The notes under the pieces are model-generated. The model worked only from the letters and a program-made list of their open reading frames with translations. It had not been told where the DNA came from and did no database searches. DNA of 11,408 nt from Candidatus Dormiibacterota bacterium (GTDB taxonomy: Bacteria; Chloroflexota; Dormibacteria; Aeolococcales; Bog-877): positions 37,975 to 49,382 of the forward strand of contig PKXE01000095.1 of the NCBI GenBank assembly GCA_003132265.1, given 5' to 3'. Below, one piece after another: positions 1 to 7,612 of the stretch. Every line of letters starts with the position of its first letter. The stretch's first letter is position 1. The position numbers and the translations under genes were made by a program.

Positions 1-465
1 GGGGTGGCGATTCTGGTCGACGTCCTCAGCGACAACCGCAACCGCACAGTCGCCGGTATTCGTAACCTTTTCACCCGCTCCGGTGGCAGCCTCGGGGAGT
101 CCAACTCGGTGGGGTGGATGTTCAACCGAACCGGGCTGATCCGGGTCAACCCGGGCTCCCAAGATCCCGAGGAGCTGGCTCTGCAGGCGATCGAACTAGG
201 CGCCGACGACGTCCAGATGGAGGGGGGGGGCGTCGAGGTCTACGTCGCCCCCGACCGGCTGGAGGCGCTCCGCCACGCTCTCGAGGAGGCCAAGATCGTA
301 GTCGAGAGCGCCGAGGTCACCATGCTGCCCAGTAACACCGTCGAGGTCGACGCCAAGAACGCGCCAGCAGTGGTCAGGCTCCTGGAGGCGCTCGAGGAGC
401 ACGACGACGTGCGGGAGGTCCACTGCAATGCGGTGCTCCCGGACGACGTTCTGGCCGAGGTCTAG
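1..465 (+). CDS. yebC: YebC/PmpR (TACO1-like) family protein, 5'-truncated by window edge
   Basis: The frame is open from the first base (GGG-GTG-GCG, residues G-V-A-I-L-V), so the GTG at position 4 is an internal valine codon and not the start. About 154 codons are present; the family is usually near 240-250 residues, so roughly the first 90-95 are missing upstream. The family signature is clear in LSDNRNRTVAGIRNLF, followed by GGSLGESNSVGWMF. Family knowledge: YebC proteins are cytoplasmic; some were described as DNA-binding regulators, and others act on translating ribosomes to relieve proline-rich stalls. The sequence cannot separate these roles. A position directly upstream of ruvC is a common arrangement in bacteria. 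The gene contains an uninterrupted run of nine G residues at 222-230, which is read in frame as Glu-Gly-Gly-Gly. The family assignment is confident; the molecular role is not. Confidence 0.95.
   Translation, partial: GVAILVDVLSDNRNRTVAGIRNLFTRSGGSLGESNSVGWMFNRTGLIRVNPGSQDPEELALQAIELGADDVQMEGGGVEVYVAPDRLEALRHALEEAKIVVESAEVTMLPSNTVEVDAKNAPAVVRLLEALEEHDDVREVHCNAVLPDDVLAEV
222..230 (+). repeat. G9 mononucleotide tract inside yebC
   Basis: Nine consecutive G residues lie within the coding frame and encode part of Glu-Gly-Gly-Gly. Long homopolymeric G tracts can slip during replication or be miscalled in sequencing. The frame stays intact across the tract here. Confidence 0.9.
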
Positions 466-490
466 GCGGCCGCGGGCGTGGCCCGGGCGT

Positions 491-499
491 GGGAGGGGG
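491..499 (+). promoter_or_regulatory. Shine-Dalgarno that decides the ruvC start
   Basis: The purine-rich stretch GGGAGGGGG ends seven bases before the GTG at 507. An alternative GTG at 489 would lie just upstream of this site and add an unconserved Gly-rich hexapeptide. The 507 start puts the catalytic Asp at residue 7, as in E. coli RuvC. Confidence 0.6.
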
Positions 500-506
500 C
501 GGACTG

Positions 507-1010
507 GTGCTAGTCCTCGGGTTGGACCCCGGGCTGGCCCTGACCGGCTGGGCCTTGATCGAGGGCGGCGGGGGCCGGGTCGCCCTGAGGGATGCCGGCG
601 TCTGGTCGACTCCTGCCCACCAGGACCAGGGCCGGCGCTTGCTCTCTCTGTGGGAGAGCTTCGGTGAGCTGGTCGCCAGCCAGGCGCCCCAGGCGGTATC
701 GCTGGAGCGGCTGTACTTCAGCCGCAATGTCTCGACCGCCATGGCGGTGAGCCAGGCCCGGGGGGTCCTGGTCTGCGCGGCGGCCCGAGCTGGCCTCGAG
801 CTGCACGAGTACACCCCAGGCGAGGTCAAGCAGGCGGTGACCGGCAGCGGCTCGGCTCCCAAGCGACAGGTGGCCAAGCTGGTGCGCCTGCTGCTCGGGG
901 ATGGTGTTCCGCTCAGCCCCGACGACATCACCGACGCTTGCGCGGTCGGCATCTGCCACCAGCACGCCGCCGGCCTGCACCGAGCCTTGGCCGCAGGGGC
1001 GAGACGTTGA
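507..1010 (+). CDS. ruvC: Holliday junction resolvase RuvC
   Basis: RuvC is the Mg2+-dependent endonuclease that cleaves Holliday junctions symmetrically in the RuvABC complex. From GTG 507 the protein has 167 residues, a normal length for the family. The RNase H-like acidic active site is complete: Asp7 in VLGLDPG, Glu67 in SLERLYFSRN, and the pair Asp140/Asp143 in DDITDACAVGICH. The FSRNVSTAMAVSQARGV segment matches the family core helix. The start was chosen because GGGAGGGGG sits seven bases upstream and because the N-terminus then matches the family. The TGA stop overlaps the TTG start of ruvA (TTGA at 1007-1010), which implies translational coupling. It follows yebC after 41 bases, and no terminator is visible there. 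Confidence 0.97.
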   Translation: MLVLGLDPGLALTGWALIEGGGGRVALRDAGVWSTPAHQDQGRRLLSLWESFGELVASQAPQAVSLERLYFSRNVSTAMAVSQARGVLVCAAARAGLELHEYTPGEVKQAVTGSGSAPKRQVAKLVRLLLGDGVPLSPDDITDACAVGICHQHAAGLHRALAAGARR

Positions 1011-1636
1011 TCGCCGCCCTGCGGGGAGTGGTGGTGAGGGTGGAGGACGAGTGGGCTGTCCTGGAGGTCGGGGGAGTCGGGTATCAGGTGTACGTCCACC
1101 CCCGCACCGCCGCCCAGCTGCTGGGGGAGGCGGGCGAGGTCAGCTTGCAGATCCACACCGTGGTCCGCGAGGACGCCATCTCCCTGTACGGATTTTTCTC
1201 GTCCGAGGAGCTGGTCTTTTTCCGGTACCTCCTCACGGTGGAGCGGATCGGGCCCAAGGCCGCCCTGGCGATCCTGGCGAGGGTGGAGTGGCCGTCCCTG
1301 GTCGCGGCGATCATGAACGAGGATCACGCCCTGCTGGCCTCGGTCCCCGGCATCGGCGCCAAGACGGCGCAGCGGATCGTTCTGGAGCTGAAGGGGAGGG
1401 TCGACCAGCTCGCGGTTCCCGGTGCCTCACTAACCCCGACCGACACGGGTCCGCTGGGTGAGCGAGCCACCGCCGCCCTGGTCGCGCTCGGCTTCCCCGC
1501 CAGCGAGGCGAGGCGGGCGGTCACCGAGACCGGGACCTCGACGGACGGTGCGGGCGACTCTCAGCGGACCATCGAGGATATGGTCAAGTCCGCTCTGCAG
1601 CGGCTGGTCCAAGTCGGCGTCAGGAGTTCGCCATGA
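1007..1636 (+). CDS. ruvA: Holliday junction branch-migration complex subunit RuvA
   Basis: RuvA binds four-way junctions as a tetramer and loads the RuvB motors. From TTG 1007 the protein has 209 residues, close to the usual 190-205. It opens with (M)[18 protein letters not shown] and [11 protein letters not shown], the typical OB-fold start. Domain II holds two helix-hairpin-helix motifs, [14 protein letters not shown] (about 77-90) and [20 protein letters not shown] (111-130). Domain III (about 150-205, from [13 protein letters not shown]) is the RuvB-binding module, reached through a flexible linker. The TTG start is preferred over the ATG at 938, which lies deep inside ruvC, because it gives the conserved N-terminus and has AGGGGCGAG just upstream. 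The stop overlaps the ruvB ATG as ATGA. Confidence 0.97.
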   Translation: MIAALRGVVVRVEDEWAVLEVGGVGYQVYVHPRTAAQLLGEAGEVSLQIHTVVREDAISLYGFFSSEELVFFRYLLTVERIGPKAALAILARVEWPSLVAAIMNEDHALLASVPGIGAKTAQRIVLELKGRVDQLAVPGASLTPTDTGPLGERATAALVALGFPASEARRAVTETGTSTDGAGDSQRTIEDMVKSALQRLVQVGVRSSP

Positions 1637-2691
1637 TGAATGAGGAGCAGGTGCTGGCCCCCGCCGCCGCGGGGGACGAACCCGAGATCGACCGCCAGTT
1701 GCGCCCCCGGCGGTTGGAGGAGTTCGTCGGCCAGGAGCAGGTCCGCGAACAGCTGGCCATCCTCATCGACGCCGCCCGTTCCCGGGGGGAGCCGATCGAG
1801 CATTTGCTGCTGTCGGGGCCTCCCGGTCTGGGCAAGACCACCCTCGCCAACATCGTCGCCGCCGAGACCGGGGTGAATCTGCGCGTCACCAGCGGTCCGG
1901 CGATCGAATTCCAGGGGGCACTGGCCAGCTTGCTAACCAGCCTCGGCGAGGGAGACGTCCTCTTCATTGACGAGGTCCACCGGCTGCAGCGGGTGGTGGA
2001 GGAGAGCCTCTATCCGGCGATGGAGGAGTTCTCCTTCGACTTCGTGTCCGGGAAGGGGGTGGGCGCCCAGGCGCTGCGGATCTCCCTCCAACGCTTCACC
2101 GTGATTGGGGCCACCACCATGGTCGGGATGATCTCGGCCCCGCTTCGAGATCGCTTCGGGGCCACCTTCCGGCTGGAGTTCTACACCAAGGAGGAGCTGG
2201 CCACCATCGTCAAGCGATCGGCGGGTCTGCTCCAGGTCCCGATCGACGATGAGGCGGTCGTGCTGCTGGCAGCCCGGTCGCGAGGCACCCCGCGGGTCGC
2301 CAACCGTCTGCTGCGGCGGCTGCGGGACTACGCCCAGGTACGCGGCGACGGGACGGTCAGCCGGGAGCTGGCCCAGGAGGCGCTGCGTCTTCTCGAGGTC
2401 GATGAGCAGGGCCTGGACGCCTCGGATCGGCGGCTGCTCCGGCTGATCTGTGAGCAGTTCGGCGGGGGACCTGTCGGCCTCGGCACCCTGGGAGCCGCTC
2501 TCGCCGAGGAGCCGCACAGCATCGAGGAGGTGCTGGAGCCGTATCTGATCCAGTTGGGTCTCCTGGCCCGGACGCCCCGGGGCCGAGTCGCGACCGGAAG
2601 CGCCTACCGGCATTTGGGCCTGGCGGTCCCAGCCGATGCCCCTGGCGCGGTGCTCGCTCAGGCGGCGGACCTCTTTGTCGGCGAGGACTGA
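1633..2691 (+). CDS. ruvB: Holliday junction DNA helicase RuvB (AAA+ ATPase)
   Basis: RuvB is the hexameric ATPase that drives branch migration on RuvA-bound junctions. The 352-residue length is normal. Visible elements are Walker [10 protein letters not shown] (62-70), Walker B LFIDEVH (110-116), sensor 1 ATT (160-162), the arginine-finger region PLRDRFG (170-176), sensor 2 [18 protein letters not shown] (217-234), and the C-terminal winged helix with [14 protein letters not shown] and [21 protein letters not shown] at 1622-1626, six bases before ATG 1633, supports the start. Oddities: the family-typical ATTRAG after sensor 1 reads ATTMVG (Met163), the usual EKPGDLAAILTNL region reads [13 protein letters not shown], and LPPFT reads LQRFT. 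All catalytic elements are kept, so the protein is expected to be active. The gene is coupled to ruvA by ATGA. Confidence 0.97.
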   Translation: MMNEEQVLAPAAAGDEPEIDRQLRPRRLEEFVGQEQVREQLAILIDAARSRGEPIEHLLLSGPPGLGKTTLANIVAAETGVNLRVTSGPAIEFQGALASLLTSLGEGDVLFIDEVHRLQRVVEESLYPAMEEFSFDFVSGKGVGAQALRISLQRFTVIGATTMVGMISAPLRDRFGATFRLEFYTKEELATIVKRSAGLLQVPIDDEAVVLLAARSRGTPRVANRLLRRLRDYAQVRGDGTVSRELAQEALRLLEVDEQGLDASDRRLLRLICEQFGGGPVGLGTLGAALAEEPHSIEEVLEPYLIQLGLLARTPRGRVATGSAYRHLGLAVPADAPGAVLAQAADLFVGED

Positions 2692-3724
2692 GTGGCAAGG
2701 GACTCCGACTGAGGAGTTCGACTACCCGCTGCCGGCCGAGGCGATCGCCCAACAGCCACTGGCGGAGCGCAGCTCCAGCCGCATGCTGGTCCTGGAGCCT
2801 GGCGGTGGGGTGCGCGACTCCCTCGTTACCGACCTGCCCCGCCTGCTCCGGAGCGGCGATTGCCTGGTGGTGAACGACACCCGGGTCAGGGCGGCCCGGC
2901 TGCGGGGTACGGTGGGCGAGCGTTCCGGGGAGGTCCTGCTGCTCCGGGAGCTTGCTGCTGGCCGCTATTTGGCGCTGGCCCGGCCGGCGCGAGCCCTGTC
3001 CCCCGGCGCCGCCCTGGAGGGCAGGGGGTGGCGGGCTGTGGTGGAGTCAGTCTGGGCCGGCCACCCGGCGGGCCGGGAGGTCCGGCTCGACGTCGACGCC
3101 GGCGTCAACTTAGCTGAGATCGGAGAGGTACCCCTGCCCCCCTACCTGAAACAGCAGCGGGGCGATCCAGAGCGGTACCAGACGGTCTACTCCAAAGGCC
3201 CCGCGGTCTCGGCGGCGGCCCCCACCGCGGGGCTGCACCTGACCGAAGAGCTCCTGCTGGAGCTGGAAGCGAGCGGGGTCGTCGTCTCTCGGGTCCAGCT
3301 GGAGGTGGGGCTCGCTACCTTCACCCCGATCCGGACCCCCACCATCGAGGCCCACCCGATGCACTCCGAGCGCTACCGAATCTCCTCTCTGGCCGCGGCC
3401 CAGGTGAGGGCGTCCCGATCCGCCGGGGGTCGGATCATCGCGGTCGGGACCACGGCGGTCCGCTGCCTCGAGTCGAGCCCAGATGGTGAGGGAGGTGTGC
3501 TGGCGGGCGCCGGCGAAACCGACCTGTACCTGCGCCCCGGGAGCCGCTTTCAGGTGGTCGATGGACTGCTCACCAACTTCCATCAACCGAGGTCGTCCCT
3601 GCTGGTCCTGGTCAGCGCCTACTACGGGAGAGATCGGGTCCGGGCGGCCTACCGAGCAGCCCTCCAGCGCGGCTATCGCTTCCTCAGCTTCGGCGACTGC
3701 ATGTTCGGATGGCGTCTCGCTTGA
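2675..3724 (+). CDS. queA: S-adenosylmethionine:tRNA ribosyltransferase-isomerase QueA (start uncertain)
   Basis: QueA moves the ribosyl group of SAM onto 7-aminomethyl-7-deazaguanine in the tRNA anticodon, forming epoxyqueuosine. Conserved blocks are [99 protein letters not shown], and [17 protein letters not shown] near the C-terminus. Homology begins at about base 2711. In-frame start candidates are only TTG 2675 (349 residues, 17-base overlap with ruvB) and ATG 2636 (362 residues, 56-base overlap). TTG 2675 was chosen for length, but its ribosome site is weak. A GTG at 2692, directly after the ruvB stop and five bases from GAGG, looks like the natural start but is in another frame. Removing one base from GGG at 2699-2701 would give [11 protein letters not shown]. 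The function is certain; the start is not. Confidence 0.93.
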   Translation: MSARTEWQGTPTEEFDYPLPAEAIAQQPLAERSSSRMLVLEPGGGVRDSLVTDLPRLLRSGDCLVVNDTRVRAARLRGTVGERSGEVLLLRELAAGRYLALARPARALSPGAALEGRGWRAVVESVWAGHPAGREVRLDVDAGVNLAEIGEVPLPPYLKQQRGDPERYQTVYSKGPAVSAAAPTAGLHLTEELLLELEASGVVVSRVQLEVGLATFTPIRTPTIEAHPMHSERYRISSLAAAQVRASRSAGGRIIAVGTTAVRCLESSPDGEGGVLAGAGETDLYLRPGSRFQVVDGLLTNFHQPRSSLLVLVSAYYGRDRVRAAYRAALQRGYRFLSFGDCMFGWRLA

Positions 3725-4842
3725 GCGAAGCCGCCGGCCGGTTCACTATCTTGGCCAGGGACGGGAGGGCACGTCGGGGCACTCTCCGGACCGCCCATGG
3801 CGAGGTCCAAACCCCCGCCTTCATGCCGGTGGGAACCCACGCCACGGTCAAGGCCTGCGACCCCCTAGAAGTGGCCCAGGCCGGGGCCGAGATGATCCTG
3901 GCCAACTTTTATCACCTCTCCTTACGACCGGGGGTGGAGTTGATAGCCGAGATGGGAGGCCTTCACCAGTTCATGGGCTGGCCAGGATCCATCCTGACCG
4001 ACAGTGGTGGCTACCAGCTGGTGAGTCTCGGTGAGCTGGTCGAGCTGGACGATAGTGGGGTCACCTTCCGCTCGCCGTACGACGGCGACACCATCCAGCT
4101 CACCCCCCAGGGGGTGGTCGAGGGCCAGCTCAAGCTGGGCAGTGACGTGATCATGGTCTTGGACCAACCCGTACCCTTCGGCACCTCGCTCCAGCTGGCG
4201 GAGATCGCCACCCGCCGCACCCACCTCTGGGCGGAGCAGTGCCGCCAGACTGACACCGGCTCGGCGATGCTCTTTGGGATCGTCCAGGGCGGGTTCGAGC
4301 TCGGGCTCCGCGCCGAGTCGGCGGAGGTGATCGCAGGTCTGGGGTTCGATGGCGTCGCTCTCGGGGGGCTGGTCCTGGGTGAGCCGCCCCAGGTGCGCCA
4401 GCCTGCCATCGACGCCTGTGTCCAGCACCTGCCCGAGCATCTGCCCCGGTACGTGATGGGCCTCGGCACCGACCTTGACCTGCTGGACTCGGTCGCCCGC
4501 GGGGTCGACCTCTTCGATTGCGTGCTGCCGACGCGGCTGGCGAGGACCGGGACCGTTCTCACCGACCGGGGGCGGCTGTCGCTCCGGCAGGCGAGGTTTC
4601 GCCGCGACAGCCGCCAGCTGGAGCCCGGCTGCGAGTGCCCCGCCTGCTCTCGCTTCAGTCGCGCCTACCTGCGCCACCTCTACGTCGCGGGCGAGATCCT
4701 GGCCCACCGCCTGCTCAGCCTGCACAACCTCTGGCACCTCAGCCAGTTGATGGCTGGGGCCCGTCTGGCGATCGAGGTAGGTGGGCTTCAGGAGTTCATC
4801 GAAAGCCGCCGCCGCCAGCTCAGTGAGGGGGCAGAAGTCTGA
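3709..4842 (+). CDS. tgt: Queuine tRNA-ribosyltransferase (tRNA-guanine transglycosylase)
   Basis: Tgt swaps guanine 34 of tRNAs with GUN anticodons for preQ1, the step before QueA. From ATG 3709 the protein has 377 residues, as usual. Visible elements are DSGGYQ (Asp98, general acid/base), GIVQGG (Gln193), GGLVLGE (Glu225), FDCVLPTR (Asp270, nucleophile), and the zinc site Cys308-x-Cys310-x2-Cys313 with His339. The substrate-pocket segment normally read as FDEC is LDQPVPFG here, so the position of the bacterial pocket Cys (C158 in Zymomonas) is Pro154. Start choice: ATG 3709 has no clear Shine-Dalgarno. TTG 3721 is four codons downstream with GGATGG before it, would overlap the queA stop as TTGA, and is a credible alternative. 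The gene is translationally coupled to queA. Confidence 0.96.
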   Translation: MASRLSEAAGRFTILARDGRARRGTLRTAHGEVQTPAFMPVGTHATVKACDPLEVAQAGAEMILANFYHLSLRPGVELIAEMGGLHQFMGWPGSILTDSGGYQLVSLGELVELDDSGVTFRSPYDGDTIQLTPQGVVEGQLKLGSDVIMVLDQPVPFGTSLQLAEIATRRTHLWAEQCRQTDTGSAMLFGIVQGGFELGLRAESAEVIAGLGFDGVALGGLVLGEPPQVRQPAIDACVQHLPEHLPRYVMGLGTDLDLLDSVARGVDLFDCVLPTRLARTGTVLTDRGRLSLRQARFRRDSRQLEPGCECPACSRFSRAYLRHLYVAGEILAHRLLSLHNLWHLSQLMAGARLAIEVGGLQEFIESRRRQLSEGAEV

Positions 4843-4882
4843 GCCCGGGATCGCCAATCTGAGGCGGAATCGCCCCCTCCCC

Positions 4883-4888
4883 TAAAAT
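4883..4888 (+). promoter_or_regulatory. Candidate -10 element upstream of secDF
   Basis: TAAAAT lies in the 94-base tgt-secDF spacer, 48 bases before the secDF ATG, in the only locally AT-rich stretch. No convincing -35 hexamer sits 17 bases upstream. The rest of the spacer holds a 4-bp GGCG/CGCC mini-hairpin (4863-4874) and no terminator. The site is read as a promoter only because of its position and its resemblance to the hexamers at 7524 and 9440. Confidence 0.35.
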
Positions 4889-4936
4889 CAGGTTTCCTCA
4901 CATGCAGTTGAACTCAGCACGAGCGGACTCAGGCCG

Positions 4937-7501
4937 ATGATCCGGATTAGCCGGTGGTGGTTGGCTCTAGTCGTGCTGATCATTCTGGGTGCGATTTTCA
5001 TCGACGCCTACAGCCCCATCTACAACGTGCTGGTGAAGCACACCAGCGCCACGGCCTCCCTCCCGCATGGCAAGCAGCCCACCCTGGCCGGCAACCAGAT
5101 CTACATCCACCGGGGCCTTGATCTCCAGGGCGGCACGTCGCTCACGATTCAGATCTGCCAGGGCAACAACGACCCGGCGGGCTCGGGTTGCACCAGCGGC
5201 GTGCGCAAGGGAAGGACGTTGGCCCAGGCCCAAGCGGACACCCTCACCATCCTGGAGCGCCGGGTCAACAGCCTAGGAGTCTCGGGAGCGGAACTCCAAA
5301 CTCAGGGGAACAATCAGATCCTGGTCCAGCTTCCCGGCGTCGACATCAATACCGCGCTGGCCGCCCTTGGGCAGACCTCGCAGCTGCACTTCGCAGTACC
5401 GGTGGCGGGTGCCCCATCGGTCAACGGTCGGCCCGGTGCCTGCTCCACCCAGACCTGCATCGACCAGAACCAGCTGATACCTGCCGGCTGCTGGCCAGCC
5501 ACCCCCGCCAAGAAGGGTTGTCAGTTCAACAATCCCGCCTACTATCCGGTCGACAGCACCACTCGCCAGAGCTATCACTGGAAGATGGTCCCCGGCCTGA
5601 CGGCCTCCGACGTCAGTGCGGCCGCGGTCGGATCGTCGCCCGGGGGCGGCTATGCGGTGGACATCACCTTCAACAGCCAGGGCGCCGCCGTCTGGTCGAA
5701 GTTGACCAATGCCGCCTGCACTAAAAATCCGGGTTGCAGTGCTAACGGGGGCACCACGACCTCGGCGCCGCCGACCGCGCAGTTGGCGATCTTCCTGGAC
5801 AGCCAAGTGCTGACCGCGCCCGCGGTAGCCAGTCCTAGCAGTAACCAGACTGAGATCACCGGAAACTTCACTTTCAAGAGCGCGACGCAGTTGGTAGACG
5901 ACATCAACGCCGGCGCCCTCCCCGCGCAGATCACGGTGGCGCAGTCGAGCTCGGTCTCGGCCAGCCTGGGCAAGCAGTCGGTACAACAGAGCCTGACCGC
6001 GGGGGCCTTCGGGCTCTTGTTGGTTGTCCTCTTCATGCTGCTCTACTACCGTTTCCCCGGCCTGCTCGCCAGCATCGCCCTCCTCTTCTACGCAGCGATC
6101 GTCCTGGCGGTTTTCAAGCTGATCCCGGTGGTACTGACTCTGCCCGGGCTAGCGGGATTCATCCTCAGCGTGGGGATGGCTGTCGATGCCAACGTGCTCA
6201 TTTTCGAGCGAATGAAGGAAGAGTTGCGCCAAGAGCGTCCCTTGGAGCTGGCCACCGAGTACGGATTCCGGCGCGCCTGGCCAGCGATTCGGGACTCGAA
6301 CATCTCCACGATGATCACCTGCACAGTTCTTTACTTCTTTGGCACCGCCGACGTGAAGGGCTTTGCACTTACCCTGTTCATTGGGGTGGCGGCGAGCATG
6401 TTCTCGGCGATCGTGATCACCCACTCCCTCTTGCACTACGTCCAGCGCTGGTTCGCCTTTGCCCGTCGGCCGGGGCTCTACACCAGGATCCTGCCGATCG
6501 AGACCCTCGCCAAGGGATTCAAGAGCGGCGGGCGCTTCGATGTGGTGAGCCACCGCAACCGGTACTTCGCAGCTTCGCTGGCAGTCATCCTCCCCGGCGT
6601 CTTCGCCATCCTCATCGCCGGATTCAACCTGGGGATCGACTTCACCGGCGGAGACAGCATCACCGTCGTGACCAAGCAGCCGGCGACCACGGCCCAAGTC
6701 CAGAAAGTGGCCCTGGCGGCGTATCCCGCCGGTCGCGCCCAGGTCGAGTCAGAGGCGAGCAACACGTTTGTAATCACCACTCTGCCGATCGCGCCCAGCG
6801 AGGCCGCCAATACCCTGAAGGCGCTGAACTCCCACTTCGGCCTGCCCAAAGACAGTGCGGGAAGTCCGGTCTCCAAGAGCGAAACCACAGTTGGACCCAC
6901 CATCGCCAGCAGCCTGGTGGTAAGCGCGGTCTTCCTGGTGATCATCTCGGCGGTCCTAATTTCCCTCTATCTTGGCGTGCGCTTTGCAGGCACCCAGATC
7001 AGCGCGCGTAGGTTCGCGCTCTGCGCGATGGCGGCGTTGCTCCATGACGTCTTCGTTTTGGCAGGGATCTGGGCGATCCTGGGCCACTTCAGCCTGCTCG
7101 GTCAGGTGGATACGCTGTTCGTTACCGCCGTCCTGACCATGGTCGGGTTCTCTGTCCACGACACGATCGTGGTCTTTGACCGGATCCGGGAGAACCTCCG
7201 GATACAGGGCTCTCGGATGAACTTCGAACAGGTCGTCAACCTGTCGATTGCCCAGACCCTTTCACGGTCCCTCAACACCTCGCTCACGGTGATCTTCGTG
7301 CTGCTCACCCTCTTCCTCTTCGGGGGCTCTTCGATCCAGGGCTTTGTGCTGGCGCTGCTGGTGGGAATCGCCTCCGGAACCTACAGCTCGATCTTCAACG
7401 CCAGCACACTCCTGACCGCGTGGCGAGGACTGGACCGGCGGGTGGTGCGACGCAGCGGAGGACGTTTGCCGGCGGGAGTCGCCACCGCCACGCGACACTG
7501 A
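4937..7501 (+). CDS. secDF: Fused protein translocase SecDF
   Basis: This 854-residue inner-membrane protein combines SecD and SecF, the proton-driven subunits that pull exported proteins from SecYEG on the outer face. The SecD half has TM1 (about 7-23), the RGLDLQGGTSLTIQI motif (59-73), a large extracytoplasmic P1 region (about 26-345), and a membrane bundle with GMAVDANVLIFERMKEEL (413-430, Asp417). After a short linker the SecF half begins at about 533 (FDVVSHRNRYF), with NLGIDFTGGDSI (564-575), a smaller periplasmic domain, and VGFSVHDTIVVFDRIRENL (736-754, Asp742). Asp417 and Asp742 match the proton-path aspartates of the family; SecF usually has ND where HD is seen here. P1 carries eight cysteines in four close pairs: 74/85, 169/174, 185/195 and 261/267. 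Only two other cysteines exist, in or near membrane segments. The Shine-Dalgarno is weak. No yajC is adjacent. The codons look less GC-extreme than those of neighbouring genes. Confidence 0.97.
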   Translation: MIRISRWWLALVVLIILGAIFIDAYSPIYNVLVKHTSATASLPHGKQPTLAGNQIYIHRGLDLQGGTSLTIQICQGNNDPAGSGCTSGVRKGRTLAQAQADTLTILERRVNSLGVSGAELQTQGNNQILVQLPGVDINTALAALGQTSQLHFAVPVAGAPSVNGRPGACSTQTCIDQNQLIPAGCWPATPAKKGCQFNNPAYYPVDSTTRQSYHWKMVPGLTASDVSAAAVGSSPGGGYAVDITFNSQGAAVWSKLTNAACTKNPGCSANGGTTTSAPPTAQLAIFLDSQVLTAPAVASPSSNQTEITGNFTFKSATQLVDDINAGALPAQITVAQSSSVSASLGKQSVQQSLTAGAFGLLLVVLFMLLYYRFPGLLASIALLFYAAIVLAVFKLIPVVLTLPGLAGFILSVGMAVDANVLIFERMKEELRQERPLELATEYGFRRAWPAIRDSNISTMITCTVLYFFGTADVKGFALTLFIGVAASMFSAIVITHSLLHYVQRWFAFARRPGLYTRILPIETLAKGFKSGGRFDVVSHRNRYFAASLAVILPGVFAILIAGFNLGIDFTGGDSITVVTKQPATTAQVQKVALAAYPAGRAQVESEASNTFVITTLPIAPSEAANTLKALNSHFGLPKDSAGSPVSKSETTVGPTIASSLVVSAVFLVIISAVLISLYLGVRFAGTQISARRFALCAMAALLHDVFVLAGIWAILGHFSLLGQVDTLFVTAVLTMVGFSVHDTIVVFDRIRENLRIQGSRMNFEQVVNLSIAQTLSRSLNTSLTVIFVLLTLFLFGGSSIQGFVLALLVGIASGTYSSIFNASTLLTAWRGLDRRVVRRSGGRLPAGVATATRH

Positions 7502-7523
7502 CCATTCGCACCGCTCCCGAGGT

Positions 7524-7529
7524 TAGAAT
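7524..7529 (+). promoter_or_regulatory. Candidate -10 element of the rimP-nusA-infB operon
   Basis: TAGAAT (one mismatch to TATAAT) lies 84 bases before the rimP GTG in the 111-base spacer after secDF. TGACCA at 7499-7504 is a possible but poorly spaced -35 (19 bases). The location suits the leader of this operon. It is followed by CGGG, as the 4883 hexamer is followed by CAGG. Confidence 0.4.
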
Positions 7530-7557
7530 CGGGCTACGGAGGCAGCCGGGTGCACTC

Positions 7558-7579
7558 CCTGTCCCGGGCCGGGGACAGG
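7558..7579 (+). other. Perfect 8-bp GC-rich hairpin in the rimP leader
   Basis: CCTGTCCC (7558-7565) pairs completely with GGGACAGG (7572-7579) around a six-base GGGCCG loop. No T-run follows, so it is not a standard intrinsic terminator. It ends 33 bases before the rimP start and downstream of the putative -10. It could therefore be a leader structure affecting transcription or stability, or a NusA- or Rho-related pause or attenuation site. Confidence 0.5.
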
Positions 7580-7612
7580 TCTGGACCCCCGTGTACCTGA
7601 GGCTGACATAAC

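Noticed and set aside
489..491. GTG 489 as the ruvC start
   Set aside because: The strong ribosome site lies after it, and it adds an unconserved Gly-rich hexapeptide before the catalytic N-terminus.
374..1327. Long reverse-strand open frame opposite ruvC/ruvA
   Set aside because: It is antisense to two confidently assigned genes, its translation is Arg/Pro/Ser-rich without recognisable motifs, and long shadow frames are expected in GC-rich DNA.
3922..4857. Reverse-strand open frame of about 311 codons opposite tgt
   Set aside because: It lies almost wholly under tgt, shows no family motif, and follows from the codon bias of the + strand gene.
4863..4874. GGCG-GAAT-CGCC hairpin after tgt as a terminator
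   Set aside because: The stem is only four base pairs and no T-run follows; not enough to call a terminator.
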